A DNA stretch of 64,000 nucleotides, from assembly GCF_040054535.1 (NCBI RefSeq), contig NC_090777.1, forward strand, positions 8,837,501-8,901,500, given 5' to 3'. Source of the DNA: Antennarius striatus (lineage: Eukaryota > Chordata > Actinopteri > Lophiiformes > Antennariidae). How positions within the stretch are numbered: the first letter of the stretch is position 1; each line of letters begins with the position of its first letter. This document shows, piece after piece, positions 1 through 12,084 of this stretch. The position numbers and the translations under genes are program-made. The notes under the pieces are model-generated. The model did not search any database. It saw only the letters and a list, made by a program, of their open reading frames with translations, and was not told the DNA's origin.

Positions 1-173
1 TTTTCCTTTTCTGTGGCCCTGTCATTGAAATTCCTACGACATCTTTATTCGGTCATTTTATTTTCACAGTATTTGGATGTCAGTCTTTCAAGCATCTGTT
101 TACCATCTTGACCATCTTATACACCAGCTGGATTGCTTTTCTGAATGAATTATCACTGATTATTTTTGTGCAG

Positions 174-1556
174 GAACTGCGTGAACTCCAGAGCCAGATT
201 AAGGACACTTCAGTTATTGTGGAGATGGACAACAGCCGTAACCTGGACATGGACTCAATTGTGGCTGAAGTCAGAGCTCAGTATGAGGACATTGCAAACC
301 GAAGCCGTGCTGAGGCAGAATCATGGTACAGGTCTAAGGTAACATAGAACCACTTTTTGAATTCTCCTTACAACTTACATTGTCATGATAAAGTTTGTAT
401 TATAAATACTGGGATGTTGTTTCTATTTAAAGAATAATGAATATATTTTTGAGCACAAAATTTTCCAGTTTGTGAGGAAGTAGATACATCAATGTGATTT
501 CCAGCTTGTCATGTTATTTTGCTCATGTTTATTTAGTTTGAGGAAATGCAGACATCTGCAAATAGATATGGAGATGACTTGAGGTCTACCAAGACAGAAG
601 TCGCAGACCTGAACCGCATGATCCAGAGACTAACATCAGAGATTGATGGCGTCAAGGGACAGGTATGGGGAAAAAAGGGGATTTGGGCACCATGGTCCAT
701 TATTTTGAGTCACACACAGTTTTAACGCTCATGAGCATGGACAATGCCTTGCTTTTTCAATATCTTCTCCCAGCGTGCTAACCTGGAGGCACAGATTGCT
801 GAAGCTGAGGAGCGTGGTGAGATGGCTGTGAAGGACGCCAAGGCACGCATTAAGGACCTGGAAGATGCCCTGCAGAGAGCCAAACAGGACATGGCTCGCC
901 AGATCAGAGAATACCAGGATCTGATGAATGTTAAACTGGCTCTGGACATTGAGATTGCCACATATAGGAAACTTCTGGAGGGAGAGGAGGACAGGCTGGC
1001 AACTGGCATCAAGGCTATCAACATTTCCCAACAGAGCAGTAAGTGACTTTCCTGTAACTCGCCCTCATTGCGTTTGTATTGATTAATTCATTCATTCATT
1101 TTCGCTGACCGTTTCATCCGCTTACGTGGCTTGCGGGGAGCTGGAGCCTAACCCAGCTGTCTTGGGGCGTGAGGTGTAATGCCAGTGCACCGTGGAGCCA
1201 CAAAGAGACAAACACTCACACACACTCACTCCTACGGACAATTTGGAAAAGCCAATTAACCTGAAGTGCTTGTTTTTTTGGAGTTGCGAGGAAGCCGGTT
1301 TAATCATGTTTTCCTTCTATCAACAGTGAGCTACGGTGGTTTTCCCGTGGATAGCATGAAGAGCAGCTACTCAAATACTTACTCCAGCGGTTATGGCGGT
1401 GGATATGGTAGCAGTGCATATGGCAGTGGAAACTTCAGTGGAAGCAGTTCTGGGGGCTACAGCATCGGTCAGCCAAAGAAGAACGTCGTTATCAAGATGA
1501 TTGAGACCAGGGATGGCAGAGTGGTGTCCGAATCCTCTGAGGTCATTGAGGATTGA
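174..1556 (+). CDS. krt8: Type II keratin, keratin 8-like (3' half; 5' exons lie before the window)
   Basis: Basic (type II) intermediate-filament protein that pairs with a type I keratin in epithelial cytoplasmic filaments. Four coding exons with GT-AG borders are seen: 174-338 (165 bp), 537-662 (126 bp), 774-1038 (265 bp) and 1327-1556 (230 bp), giving 261 residues and a TGA. The first two have the usual sizes of type II exons 5 and 6. They encode the coil 2 part of the rod ([15 protein letters not shown]). The third carries the helix-termination motif [15 protein letters not shown]. The tail is Gly/Ser/Tyr rich and ends with [15 protein letters not shown], which resembles the end of keratin 8; hence the symbol. 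Exon 774-1038 equals the usual 221-bp exon 7 plus a short exon 8 without an intron between them. The paralogue at 26421-30322 retains that intron. The family call is very secure; K8 orthology is likely but not proven. Confidence 0.88.
1079..1305 (+). repeat. Interspersed fish repeat inside the last keratin intron
   Basis: Fills most of intron 1039-1326 of the keratin 8-like gene. It contains the typical consecutive blocks 'gctggagcctaacccagctg', 'acaaacactcacacacactc' and 'ctacggacaatttgg', followed by 'gaggaagccgg'. The same blocks recur at 11386-11520 and 61140-61345 (both inverted), and partly at 12479-12565, 16856-17045 and 23390-23440. No coding potential. Class not assigned from sequence alone. 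Confidence 0.75.
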
Positions 1557-2114
1557 GTTGTCCAGTATGCAGGTGTAGCTACCTGTCTGCTATGTACTCC
1601 ACCTTTGTAGTAATTTTTACTTACAATTTATCCCCTATGATAAACAAGTCTGAAGTCAAATGTTTGCTAGCTCATTCTCTAGTCAAACCTAATTCTTTCA
1701 ATGAAGCAATAAATGATACTAACATTACCAAAGACTTGTAAAGGACCAAAGAATTCATTTGTATGTCTAACTGTACTAAAAATGTTGTGTCTCACAAAGT
1801 GAGATAGAAACTGGGCAAATTCCAAGTGATATATTTGACACTCCCTTGAAATATGCCGTTATTTCACACACAAAGAGCTGTTTCCTTCAGAATGATATTG
1901 CATGAAGTAGACTGTGGTGTTATCAAAGGATGTGAATGTACTGAGACTGAAATGTCCTCTAATGATGTTGGTCAGCTCATGTCTTAAAATTGCCTGCTGC
2001 AGTAGGTAGTGCATGTCTTCGCAGTGTGCATCCTGCAACTGAAACTTTTTGACCCCTCAGGAGACTGCCCATTTCATACTGTCATCCTGAGGTGCTGTTT
2101 TTGCTATCAAGACA

Positions 2115-2120
2115 AATAAA
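2115..2120 (+). terminator. Poly(A) signal AATAAA of the keratin 8-like gene
   Basis: AATAAA lies 559 bp after the TGA at 1554-1556. The stretch 1557-2114 has no convincing ORF and would be the 3' UTR. Confidence 0.6.
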
Positions 2121-2683
2121 AAAACAGTGTTTACTGAACAGACATGATGTGTTTGTTTTAGTTTTTAATAATGAATGAAATAGAGCAATAAAGTAGAGTA
2201 AATGAACGTCAATCAATCTTAAAAGGCAATAATTTGATTGTAAATGGGAACTGTTACTCATTCTGTCAGGTCTGTCCAGATATTAAATATATTACTGCTA
2301 TTATAATAATAATATTATTGTTATCATGAAAGTACGTGAAAGTACGTATTTATGTATAGTCACCTAAAACTAAACAATATTCTTATAGAATGGGCTTTTT
2401 TTTTTAATCTTTGCTTCTCCAGTTTCATGTTTCTTTCTTTAAATGACTTTACCATCTGTAGAGTTGCCTGCATGCTTAGTAGGAAGGAGGGATAACACTT
2501 GCATATAAGCTTGTTGCAGTATGAAACTTTACCACTAGATGGAACATCAGCTGAAACAGCAGATGGCTCAGCTGGAGGAACACTACTGAGTACTTCAAAA
2601 CTAAGGTATAATGATTTTTTTTTTAAATGGTTAAACCACATAGCATAATTTATAGCATTGCTGTAAATCTTCTTTTTCTTTTG

Positions 2684-2890
2684 GCTTCAGGGGTCCGCAC
2701 AGCAAATCAATTGCCTACATCTAACACTGTCTTCTGCATCCTCTTCTCTCCAACACACCAACTACCTTCATGTCCTTTTTCACTACATCCATAAACCTCC
2801 TTTTTGCTCACCTCACTATTGTCTTACAGTCTTCATACATATCCTGCACCACTCTAACATCTCTGCCACTCCAGACTTCCTCATACAGTA
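2684..2890 (-). mobile_element. RTE-like LINE 3' fragment, inverted copy
   Basis: The reverse complement reads into the same 3' end sequence as the plus-strand copy at 2990-3490. Shared blocks include 'aaaaaggaggtttatggatg' and 'ggacatgaaggtagttgg'. It is therefore a second, inverted fragment of the same LINE 3' end. No ORF survives. The unremarkable stretch 2130-2683 lies between it and the keratin gene. Confidence 0.65.
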
Positions 2891-2989
2891 CAATTTCCTC
2901 CAGAATGATTTAAGTATCCATCTATCCATCCATCCATTTGAAGTACTTAGGTCCATTGCCGTGTATAGGCAGGATGGAACGGGTGGAGA

Positions 2990-3490
2990 AAAGTGTCAGG
3001 TGTGATGTGTGATAGAAGAGTTTCAGCTTAAATGAAAGGAAAGGTGTACAAAACTGTGGTGAGACCAGCAATGTTGTTTTGTCAAGAGACAGTGTCACTG
3101 AGGAAAAGACAGGAGACAGAGCTGGAGGTAGGAGAGATGAAGATGCTGAGGTTCTCTTTGGGAGTGGCCAGGAAGGATAGGATCAGGAATGAGTACATCA
3201 GAGGGACAGCACATGTTAGAGGTTTTGGAGATAAAGTCAGAGAGGCCAGACTGACATTGTTTGGACATGTCCAGAGGAGAGATATTGAATATATTGGTAG
3301 AAGGATGCTGAGTTTTGAACTGCCAGGAAAGAGGCCTAGAGGAAGAGCAAAAAGGAGGTTTATGGATGAAGTGAAAGAGGACATGAAGGTAGTTAGTGTG
3401 AGAGAAGAGGATGCAGAAGACGGGGTTAGATCGAGGCAATTGATTCGCTGTGGCGACCCCTGAATGGAAAAGCGGAACGGAAAAGAAGAA
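2990..3490 (+). mobile_element. RTE-like LINE, C-terminal reverse-transcriptase fragment
   Basis: An open frame at 3032-3463 encodes 143 residues. It matches the C-terminal 'thumb/linker' of RTE-type non-LTR retrotransposon proteins: YKTVVRPAMLFCQETVSLRK, then EVGEMKMLRFSLGV, RKDRIRNEYIRGTA and LTLFGHVQRRD. The 3' part ends near 'ggcgacccctgaatggaaaa', the usual kind of RTE 3' end. No catalytic RT motifs or endonuclease are present, so this is a 5'-truncated copy. The long open frame survived by chance or recent insertion. Clade assignment is from motif memory only. Confidence 0.7.
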
Positions 3491-4092
3491 TATATTCTGT
3501 AACAAGATATGAGGCTTATGTGATCTAACAGAAACAGTCATGTGTCACCAACAACGTCTTTTGACTTGTTTTGTGAAGACATTTAGACATGAAAAAATTT
3601 TGATTTTTTTCATTGCAAACCATAAACTTGAGTATTCAGCTTTCTACTGAAACATTGTTATGCAGGAATTGACCCAGCAACAATGCCCTCTTTGGCTGGG
3701 ATGATCTTTTGAGGTTACTGGCCAGTGATGATTGTCTTGGCTATTTTGAAACAACTGTATCGTCTTTCTCATCTAATTATTAGGGCTGTCAGTTCAACGT
3801 GTTAATTAGATTAATTAATTACCCTGCAAATTAACGCACAATAAAAATTAACAGAATTAATCGTGAGTGGCAAGTCAATGCGTCAATGGCAATTCTGCAT
3901 GATTTGCAATGTCAAGTTGAGCAACTCTAGTCTCACACTGGCAAAAATAAAGGAACACTTCCTTAATTTGCGTGGAAAACAACAGAAATAGACTTTGCTG
4001 TGAAATTGACTCATGTGATTCTCACCTTCTACAGACAGATTGACAGTTGAGCACCGTAGGTGATGGTAGCCTCTCCGTACTTTCTGCAACAT

Positions 4093-7000
4093 AGTCTTTT
4101 ATTTTGCCTGTTTTTTGTACGTTTTTACTACCTTTCCTACTTTTACTACTTTTTAACATGTATCACATGGATATGACAGCTGTACAACCGAGAACCATCC
4201 CTCTCACTCATTCTAGAGAGGAGTTACTGGCTCTTAGAAACACGAAACACGGACAGAGACATAACGTACTGTCTGAACTGAAGAGACGTTATCGTGGCTG
4301 CAAGGCTGGGGCTAAGCTAAAGGCTAGGCAGGCAGACAACCACAGGCGATTCAAACCATCGCTTCCCTCCGTGATCATGGGCAATGTCAACTCACTGCCG
4401 AATAAGATCGATGAGCTGGCCGCTCTGGAGAGCCAGTGGATCTACCGTGAGTGCAGCATGCTCATACTAACGGAGACATGGCTGACTGACGCCGGACGCT
4501 AACATAGAACTGCGAAGTTTCATTGTGGTGAGAGCGGACAGACACACGAAGGCATGTGAGAAAAGCAAAGGTGGGGGACTGATCATCTACACCAACAACC
4601 GCTGGTGTAACCCCGGCCATGTTTTAGTGAAGGCGGTTGTATGTTGCCCTAATCTGGAGCTGCTAGCTGTTAGCATACGACCATACTATTTACCACGGGA
4701 GTTCAGTCACGTGATCTCCCTCTGTGTTAACATCCCTCCATCGGCCAATGCAGCCGCTGCATGTGAGAAGATCATCAGTGTAGTTGCACGGCTGCAGACC
4801 AAACATCCTGAAGCCTTCATGATTATTTCTGGAGACTTTAATCATGTCACCCTGGACACTGGCCTGGCTGCTTTCCACTAGGTTGTTGACTGCCACACAA
4901 GTAAGAACAGGACGATTGACCTACTGTACACCAACGTTAAAGATGCATACAGAGTCACCGCCCTGCCTCCGCTGGGCAAGTCAGACCACAACCTGGTGTA
5001 CGTCCAGACCCAGTACACCCCCCTGGTCCAAAGACAGGCAGTCTCTACACGCACCATCAGGAGATAGACTCCTGAAGCAGAGGAGGCTCTCAGAGACTGC
5101 TACAACACTACGGACTGGGACGTACTGCTGGGTGGACATGGAGAGGACATCAATGTCTGACAGACTATATCAACTTCTGTATAGATGGGGTCGCCCCCAC
5201 CAAGACAGTTCGGTGCTATCCAAATAACAAGCCGTGGATAACACAGGACGTCAAGGATGTACTCAACAGGAAAAAGAAGGCTTTCAGGACGAAGGATGAG
5301 GAGGAGATGAGAGAAGCACAGCGAGAGGTCAGACGCTGCATAAAGGAGGCCAAGGACACATACAGGAGGAAGGTGGAGCAGCAGCTGAGCACCAACAGCA
5401 TGAGGGACGTATGGGAAGGTGTGAGAAACATCACTGGACACAAAGCCAGGACCAGATAAGAGGGGGGAGGGGTGCAGAGAGCCAACGACCTGAACGACTT
5501 CTTCAATAGGTTCAACCAGGCCCCCCCGCAGCACCCCTATCACCCTCCACCCTCACGACCTCAGCAGCAGCTCATGAGTCTCACCCCTATCCGATGGTCT
5601 CCTTCTCCTCCAAACCTACTGACCCCCTCTCTGCAGCAGCGGAGCAGTCCCACGAGCACTCCTCCCCCCTTCCCACCACCTATTCTACCTCCCTCCCTCA
5701 AGCCCACCTACACCTATCCTAGCTCCCCACTCTCCTCCCTCCCCCACTCTCTCACCTGCAAGCCCTCCTCGCTGTCACAGACACCGTCCTTCCACCCCCC
5801 AGCTCCCACCACCATCACAGCCTCCTCCCATCTTCACGGCGGACCAGTTAAGAGGAGAACTGAGGAAGCTTCGGTCCTGAAAAGCAGCAGGACCAGATGG
5901 GGTGAGCCCCCATCTACTCAAGGCCTGTGCCGCTGAACTCAAGGAACCACTACAACGGGTCTTCAACCTGAGCCTGCATCTCAGGAAGGTGCCCACCCTC
6001 TGGAAGACGTCGTGCATCGTTCCAGTTCCCAAAAAGAACCGTCCCAGCGAGCTGAACGACTTCCGACCGGTGGCGCTCACATCGCATCTGATAAAGACTC
6101 TGGAGCGGCTCTTCCTCAGTCTCCTCAGGCCTCAGGTGAAACATGCTGAGGACTCTGTACAGTTTGCCTACTGGGAAAAGGTCAGCGTGGAAGATGCCAT
6201 CCTCCACATGCTACACTGAGCCCACTCGCATCTGGACAGGGAAAGCGGCACTGTGAGGATCCTTTATCTGAATTTTCAAGTGCCTTTAACACCATCCAGC
6301 CCTGTATACTACAGGAAAAACTCCTACAAATGCGAGTGGACCCCGGCCTGGTTGCTTGGATCCAAGACTACCTCACCAACAGACCGCAGTTCGTCAGGCT
6401 AAAGGAAGCCACGTCTGATACTGTGGTCAGCTGCATCGGTGCTCCACAGGGGACTGTCTTGTCTCCAATCCTCTTCTCCATGTACATGGCGGACTTCTGC
6501 TGCAACTCAGAACTGTGTCACATCCAGACGTACGCAGATGACTGTCACAATCCGCTCCTGGTTTTCCTCTCATCTGCCCAGCTCTACCTGCCTTCCACTC
6601 CCACCTCATCAGTGCAACTGCCTTCACCTGTGTTTCCTCACCTGATTATCACCTGTCTGTTCTGTACATATACCCTCCCATTCCTCTCAGTCTCTGCCAG
6701 ATTGTCTTCGTATCATGCAAAGCTCTCTCGCGTTGATCTCCGGACTGCTTCCTCGGTTTCGACCCTGCCTGTCTTCAACCAGTCTTCCTCGTCTCTGCCC
6801 CGGTAAACTGACCAGCCTTCTGTCCTTGACTACTCTGCCTGCTCGTTTCCTGTCTGCTACCTGTCACCTGGGATTCCTGTTTACTGAGACTGTTTTTCTG
6901 GAATATTTCTGCCATTCCGTGCGAACCTCAGAATAAACTGTTGGACTATTCCTGATCTGGTCTCAGTCTGTGCTGTACTTGGATCCTACCTCTGACCCGT

Positions 7001-7973
7001 TACAATGACACAGCTATCCTGGGATGTATCAGGAACAAAACTAAAGAGCTGGTCATTGACTTCAGGAGGGACAGACCCCAACCTAGACCAGTTCTAATAG
7101 GAACGGAGGAGGTGGAGATTGTGCAGACCTATAAATATCTTGGGCTGTGGCTGGACAACAAGCTGGGGTGGACCAGCAACACAAGGCAGCTGTACAAGAA
7201 AGCACAGAGCAGGATGTACTTTATGAGGAGGCTGAGGGCATTCAACATCTGCAGGAAGCTCCTGTGGATGATCTATCAGTCTGTGGTCGCCAGCATCCTG
7301 TCGTACACTGTGGTGTGTTGGGGAGGGAGCGTGACCAAGGCGGATCTCTCCAGGATGGAGAAGCTGATCAGCCGGGCCAGCTCGGTGGTCGGGATGAAGC
7401 TGGATCCTCTGGCAGCGGTGGCAGGGAAGAGAACCTTGGACAAACGGCTGGACATCATGGACAATGTCATGATGTCCAGCCACCCTCTGCACACCGTTAC
7501 CAACAACCAGGGGAGCCTGAGCAGCCTGAGCAGCCAGAGGCTGCGCCTCCCAACATGCAGGACAAACAGACTGAAGAACTCCTTCATCCCCCGAGCCATT
7601 AAACTACTCAACTCCTCTCTGGGGGAGTTGAAGAAGAAGAAAGTCCACACGAGAGCTGAGGGATGACACAGACAATACAGCAAAAACAATATAAACACTA
7701 TAGACACTATAGACATTTCACTATACCCATACTTAACCAGACTTATTTCTTTGATATTTCTATGCCTATTTATGATTTTCTTTTTATATATTCTTGATGG
7801 GTTATTTACTACTATTTCTATTTGGTGTCGTACTACTTTCTATGTGCTGGTACTTTCTGTGTGCTTTTTCTGTGTTTTGTGTACTTACTGTGCTGTGTGC
7901 GACGGAGAAATTAATTTCTCTGATGGATACTCCTTAAGGGATAAATAAAGTTATACTCTACTCTCTACTCTAC
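4093..7973 (+). mobile_element. CR1/Rex1-like LINE (endonuclease plus RT), inactivated
   Basis: A nearly full-length non-LTR retrotransposon with broken frames. Endonuclease pieces: 4104-4502 (MGNVNSLPNKIDELAAL, LILTETWLTDAG) and 4525-4881 (GGGLIIYTNNRWCNPGH, MIISGDFNHVTLDTGL), split by a stop. A frame shift follows at 4844-5227. A proline-rich stretch (5480-5890) precedes the reverse transcriptase: ALTSHLIKTLERL at 5902-6219, GAPQGTVLSPILFSMYMADF and TYADD at 6330-6542. The palm is then interrupted by a solo LTR. The frame resumes with the thumb at 7005-7660 (MYFMRRLRAFNICRKLLWM, SYTVVCWGG). The 3' end is 'gggataaataaagttat' plus a (TCTAC)-type tail to 7973. It lies inside the hAT element and no TSD was found. 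Confidence 0.8.
6543..7004 (+). mobile_element. Solo LTR inserted in the LINE reverse-transcriptase palm
   Basis: 462 bp starting TGTCAC and ending GTTACA (TG...CA). It is flanked by a perfect 5-bp direct repeat ATGAC at 6538-6542 and 7005-7009. It contains a polyadenylation signal AATAAA near 6932-6937. It splits the YADD box of the LINE so that 'tacgcagatgac' is separated from 'acagctatcctggga'; removal of one TSD and the insert restores a YADDTAILG reading. There is no internal retroviral sequence, so recombination between two LTRs is inferred. The family (gypsy or ERV) is not determined. Confidence 0.85.
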
Positions 7974-8700
7974 AGAGGCACCACTGAGAGCATCTTAACC
8001 AGCTGCATCACTGTGTGGTACGGCGGTGACACCGTTTCCTGCTGTAAGACTCTGCAGCGCATCGTGGGAGCGGCTGAAAAGATCACTGGTGTCTCTCTCC
8101 CTTCCCTCAAAGACATTTACAACACACGCCTCAACCGCAAAGCCATCAGCATTGCAGGTGATCCCACCCACCCCTCTCACAGCCTTTTCAGCCTGCTGCC
8201 ATCAGGTAGGAGACTGCAGAGTCTGCGGGCCAGAACCAGCAGGCTCAAGGACAGTTTCTTTCACCAGGTGGTCAGGAGGCTCAACTCCCTCCCTGCTCTG
8301 CCCCCCTGCCATAGCTTTGAACTCTTTGTCCATCACCTCACACTGCCGTGCCCTCTCCCCAGCACCTGACTACCTATCTCTCTCTCCCCCATCAACTCAG
8401 GGAATACGCACAAGACACTTCACCAACGGGATTAAGGAGTGTATAGAGATCTTTACCATCCCTTGTGTTTCGTCTAATACTTTGTGCTGTACTGTCTGAT
8501 GTACTGACTGTGTTGTAATGCCTGTTGTACTGCTTGTGTTGTCCTGCCTGTGTTGTACTGCCGGTGTTGTACTGCCTGTGTTGTACTGTCTATTGTGTTG
8601 CCTGTTTCCCGTTGGTCAGAGAGGACTGCAATTTCATCTGTGCTGTATGTCGTGCATATATGGTATATTTGACAATAAAGCTGACTTTGACTTTGACTTG
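7974..8700 (+). mobile_element. L2/Maui-like LINE 3' fragment
   Basis: An open stretch at 7974-8369 encodes the C-terminal end of an L2-type ORF2: ESILTSCITVWYGG, CCKTLQRIVGAAEKITG, SLPSLKDIYNTRLNRKA, HSLFSLLPSGRRLQSLRART and RLKDSFFHQVVRRLNSLPA. The 3' UTR ends 'gacaataaagctgactttga' with a TTTGAC-type short repeat. It is 5' truncated, with RT core and endonuclease absent, and abuts the tail of the preceding LINE. Confidence 0.8.
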
Positions 8701-9454
8701 AAGAGCAGCACTTTTCAAGGTGAAGCCATGCATATCTGAACTGGTCTCTCAATAACAACAGCAGAAGTCACACTGATTTGCAGGTAGGTTATTTCATGTG
8801 AGTTCATGCATTGTCTTGGTTTTGGTCTTTGAAAAACGTGACTTTAATGCACAATTCATTAAATACACTAGTAAAACATATACTTAAGTCTTAAATTTGA
8901 AAAAATATATATATATTTTTTTTTTTACTAAAGAAGGGTTCGGTGAGTGAGCATATGAAACCGGCAGGGTTTGGTACCTCCAACAAGTTCAAGAACCACT
9001 GGCCTGTTGGCATCTTGCTATTGATGTTGCCTTATTTAGAGGCATGTTATACTTTTTGAATTGCTGTATTGAGTCAGTGTTAGTATTCATTTTGATTGAG
9101 AGTCTGCTTATGTGTCTATTTGAGACTCAGCCTTATTTTATTTCTGAATTTCGTTTATTTTTATGGGATGTATTTGTATTGCATTTTTGAGAAATGCACC
9201 TGGCCTAATTGGTTTGTTGATGTGCTTGGCCTTTCTTTTGAATTTCATTTATAAAAGCACACTTAATCAATAAAAATGTGGATTCCAAATCTCTTCTTCT
9301 TAGTCATGCACTGCAATTTTGTAATGTCCTAGAATTCAAATTCTTTATTTGGAAGCCTTTATGAGATTAAAATGCGATTAATTAGATTAAATAATTACAA
9401 ATCCTGTAATTTTTTAGATTATTTTTTGAATCGCCTGACAGAACTACTAATTAT

Positions 9455-11385
9455 TAAATTATGCTGTTGCTACACTGTGATTAGTTGACTCTTTGCACCC
9501 ATATGACCAGTATTTATTCATCCACCTTGTTTCAGCAAGTTACCACAAGATGGCAGCCTATCATGCCCAAAGTGAGTGTGTCACCCTGCAATCCTCTCGC
9601 TGGCGTTCGTACCGGACACACCCTCCTCCTGCGGAGAGTGCTAAGTATCATAGACTTATGAATTAAGTTTTCTACGGTATAATTCTGTAAAGACATACCA
9701 GCCCATCTCCATCAGATTTAGTCAAACAATAGGCTCATTGGTCTGGTAAACTAGATCTATTTTGCAAAAACATTTTTTGGCCTCTATTTAGCATGTATCT
9801 AAGAAGGCGTTAAACTCAACAGTGCATGACTTCACATTATATTTCATTGGAACATGTTGACAGATTCTTGGAATGACACTCAATACTTTTTTGCTGATTC
9901 TACTGAGCCAGACATTGTTCTCTTACTGTTCTGTTCACTGCAAGCATGCCAGAGCAGTTAGACATACGTACCAAGTATTTGGGTGGATCCAAGAGAGCAT
10001 GGGTTTGCGTAGTCGGATTACTGGCTGACCGTGTAGGCTAACAAGTTTATCTCAGCGTCCGCATGCAGATTCCCAAATTTTTCCTCAGAAATTGTTTAGC
10101 AGTAAACAAATAACCGAACAGAAGGTGAAGGTTGCAAATTTAACCTCATAAAATGGCATAAGAAATAGAGCTATCGACAAAGAAGAAGACACGGGATGGT
10201 GGAGCAGGAAGAGGCGTTTCAGCATGTAGCAACCTGCAAACGGTTTCAGTCTTTTTCATAAGTTCAACACAACCTGGACTCATTGTGTTCAAATTGCAGA
10301 CACAGCAGCTCCATGCAGATGTGCCAATAAATTTGTGATGCATTACCCTTCACAGACACATATAGTGGGTTTGGTATGGAAACATGTCAAGCAAAGTTAC
10401 ACACGCACTGCGGGATGGTGTTTGAGGCTGTGTCTACCCTAACAAACATAGATTAAACTAGAAGGGCTCACTTGAAATTATATGACACAAAATAACCTGA
10501 GGGGTCCTAATTTACCTTTCACTCTCGTCTCACAAAAAGTGAAAATGTTTACCACACATCTGAAATCAGAAACTGGAACAGCAGCCATGCAGTTATGTTT
10601 TAATGTTCAGGTATGTATGAAAAGCAAATAGATTACAAAGGCGTTGTGTCAACAGCAGATGACAGATGTCATTTGATGCCTTATTAGTTGGTTGAACTGG
10701 AATAACAGTCCAAAAAGTAACTTTTTGACATGACGTGGTCAACTTTGTTGTGTTAAAATATCACACAAAAAATATTTCCAATTCCAAGTAAAGGACGAAC
10801 AAATAGTCTGTCAATTTTTTGTTGAAAGTAAGTCAAAAAGGCCTCAAGGAGATTGGCTGCCATCTAACTCTGGCAAAAACAAAAGCTATCTGACCACCAG
10901 GAAAACCGGTCAAACTGGTCATGTAACTTTTAACGATCGCTTAATGACACTGTGACACTGTAATCACCAAGGAAAACACTCATGATACAAATACACTGAT
11001 CTCATGAAAGTCATTGCTGAACATACCACTTGTGATTGTTTAATAAAACATCGATACATAAATACAAAAACTTTATCTTAGTAGCTAGTCCAGTCATATT
11101 TATGTTAAGTTACCTACCGGTATGTTTTCTTAGCTGAATAGACGAGGCCTCGTAGGCTTATTATAATTAAGAGGCACAAACATTCATAAGAACCCTCATG
11201 TTTACAGGAGGTATCATATCATGCCTGTCACGTTTTCAAATCACCATGCATTACAGTTTTGCAGTGCTGTATTCTGAACATAACAGAACTGTCTTCAGCA
11301 AAATAGTTTTGGGTTTCATCTCCTTCCTCAAAGAGTTTGTATGTCCTCCTTGTGCTACATCTCTCTGTGTTCTCTGGTTAATCTC
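9455..11385. other. Unassigned intergenic DNA
   Basis: AT-rich sequence with no ORF that resembles a known protein and no recognisable transposon end. Short open frames (for example 10146-10343) lack codon structure or homology. Confidence 0.5.
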
Positions 11386-11520
11386 AATGCCCAAAACATG
11401 CAGTTTAGGTTCATTGGTCAATCCAAATTGTCCATAGGTGTAAGTGATTGCCTTTCATGTGGCCCCACAATTTTCTTGCAACACGTCCAGGGCATACCCC
11501 GCCTCTCGCCAATTGCTAGC
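11386..11520 (-). repeat. Degenerate interspersed fish repeat, inverted
   Basis: Contains 'caatccaaattgtccatagg', the reverse complement of the 'ctacggacaatttgg' block at 1079-1305, followed by 'cgtccagggcataccccgcc'. Non-coding. Confidence 0.6.
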
Positions 11521-11968
11521 TAGGAGAAGCTTCAGTAACAACCATGATCTGAAAGGCAGAAAAACAGGGCAGAGGACAAGACAGTTCAAGTCATCTCATC
11601 TTCAAGAAATGGGATTTATTCCAAAACAGTCCCACAGATACATGTTCGATCTTTGGTTACTCATTTAATGGCAACAGCAACTTAAGGAAATCTTGCTTTA
11701 CTCCAGCAATTTAACATCTACATTGGTCTTGGTTACCAGATGAGAGCAACACGGACCAATGTTGCAAAGGAAGATTAGTGGAGTGCATTTTGCCTTTAAA
11801 AAGTAGTGTAATGACAACTTTGTTAATCCTAAATCTTCATCAGTTACTGTGTGACCTGCTGAAATACATATGTTACATAATAGTGTCTTTGTGGGTTGTT
11901 CCTTGCCTCTACAGTGTAGGCATTAATCACACCCTTGGCCCATAATATAAAAAAAATTCCTCACCATC

Positions 11969-11994
11969 AAGTGTGTGGGTGTGTCTGTGTGGGT

Positions 11995-12058
<64 letters not shown>

Positions 12059-12084
12059 GCGTGTGCGTGTGCGTGTGTGTGTGT
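11969..12084 (+). repeat. (GT)n microsatellite
   Basis: A long dinucleotide run with a few GGTGTGTCT interruptions at the left and GTGTGC variants at the right, ending in a G-rich block. It makes spurious Val/Cys ORFs in three frames. Confidence 0.97.

Larger units (their letters stand above)
3781..9446. mobile_element. hAT-like DNA transposon (host of nested insertions)
   Basis: The ends are 'tagggctgtcag' (3781-3792) and 'ctgacagaacta' (9435-9446). These are 12-bp inverted terminal repeats with 10 of 12 matches. The element is flanked by a perfect 8-bp direct repeat CTAATTAT at 3773-3780 and 9447-9454, the TSD length of hAT elements. The subterminal DNA is rich in 'ttaatta' and 'attaacg' words, as in many fish hAT ends. 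No transposase is visible. The interior is mostly LINE (about 4093-8700), and 8701-9434 is non-coding element DNA. A related left end occurs at 43202. Confidence 0.8.

Noticed and set aside
5472..5936. 154-residue proline-rich ORF
   Set aside because: It is the inter-domain linker of the decayed LINE, between endonuclease and RT, not a separate gene.
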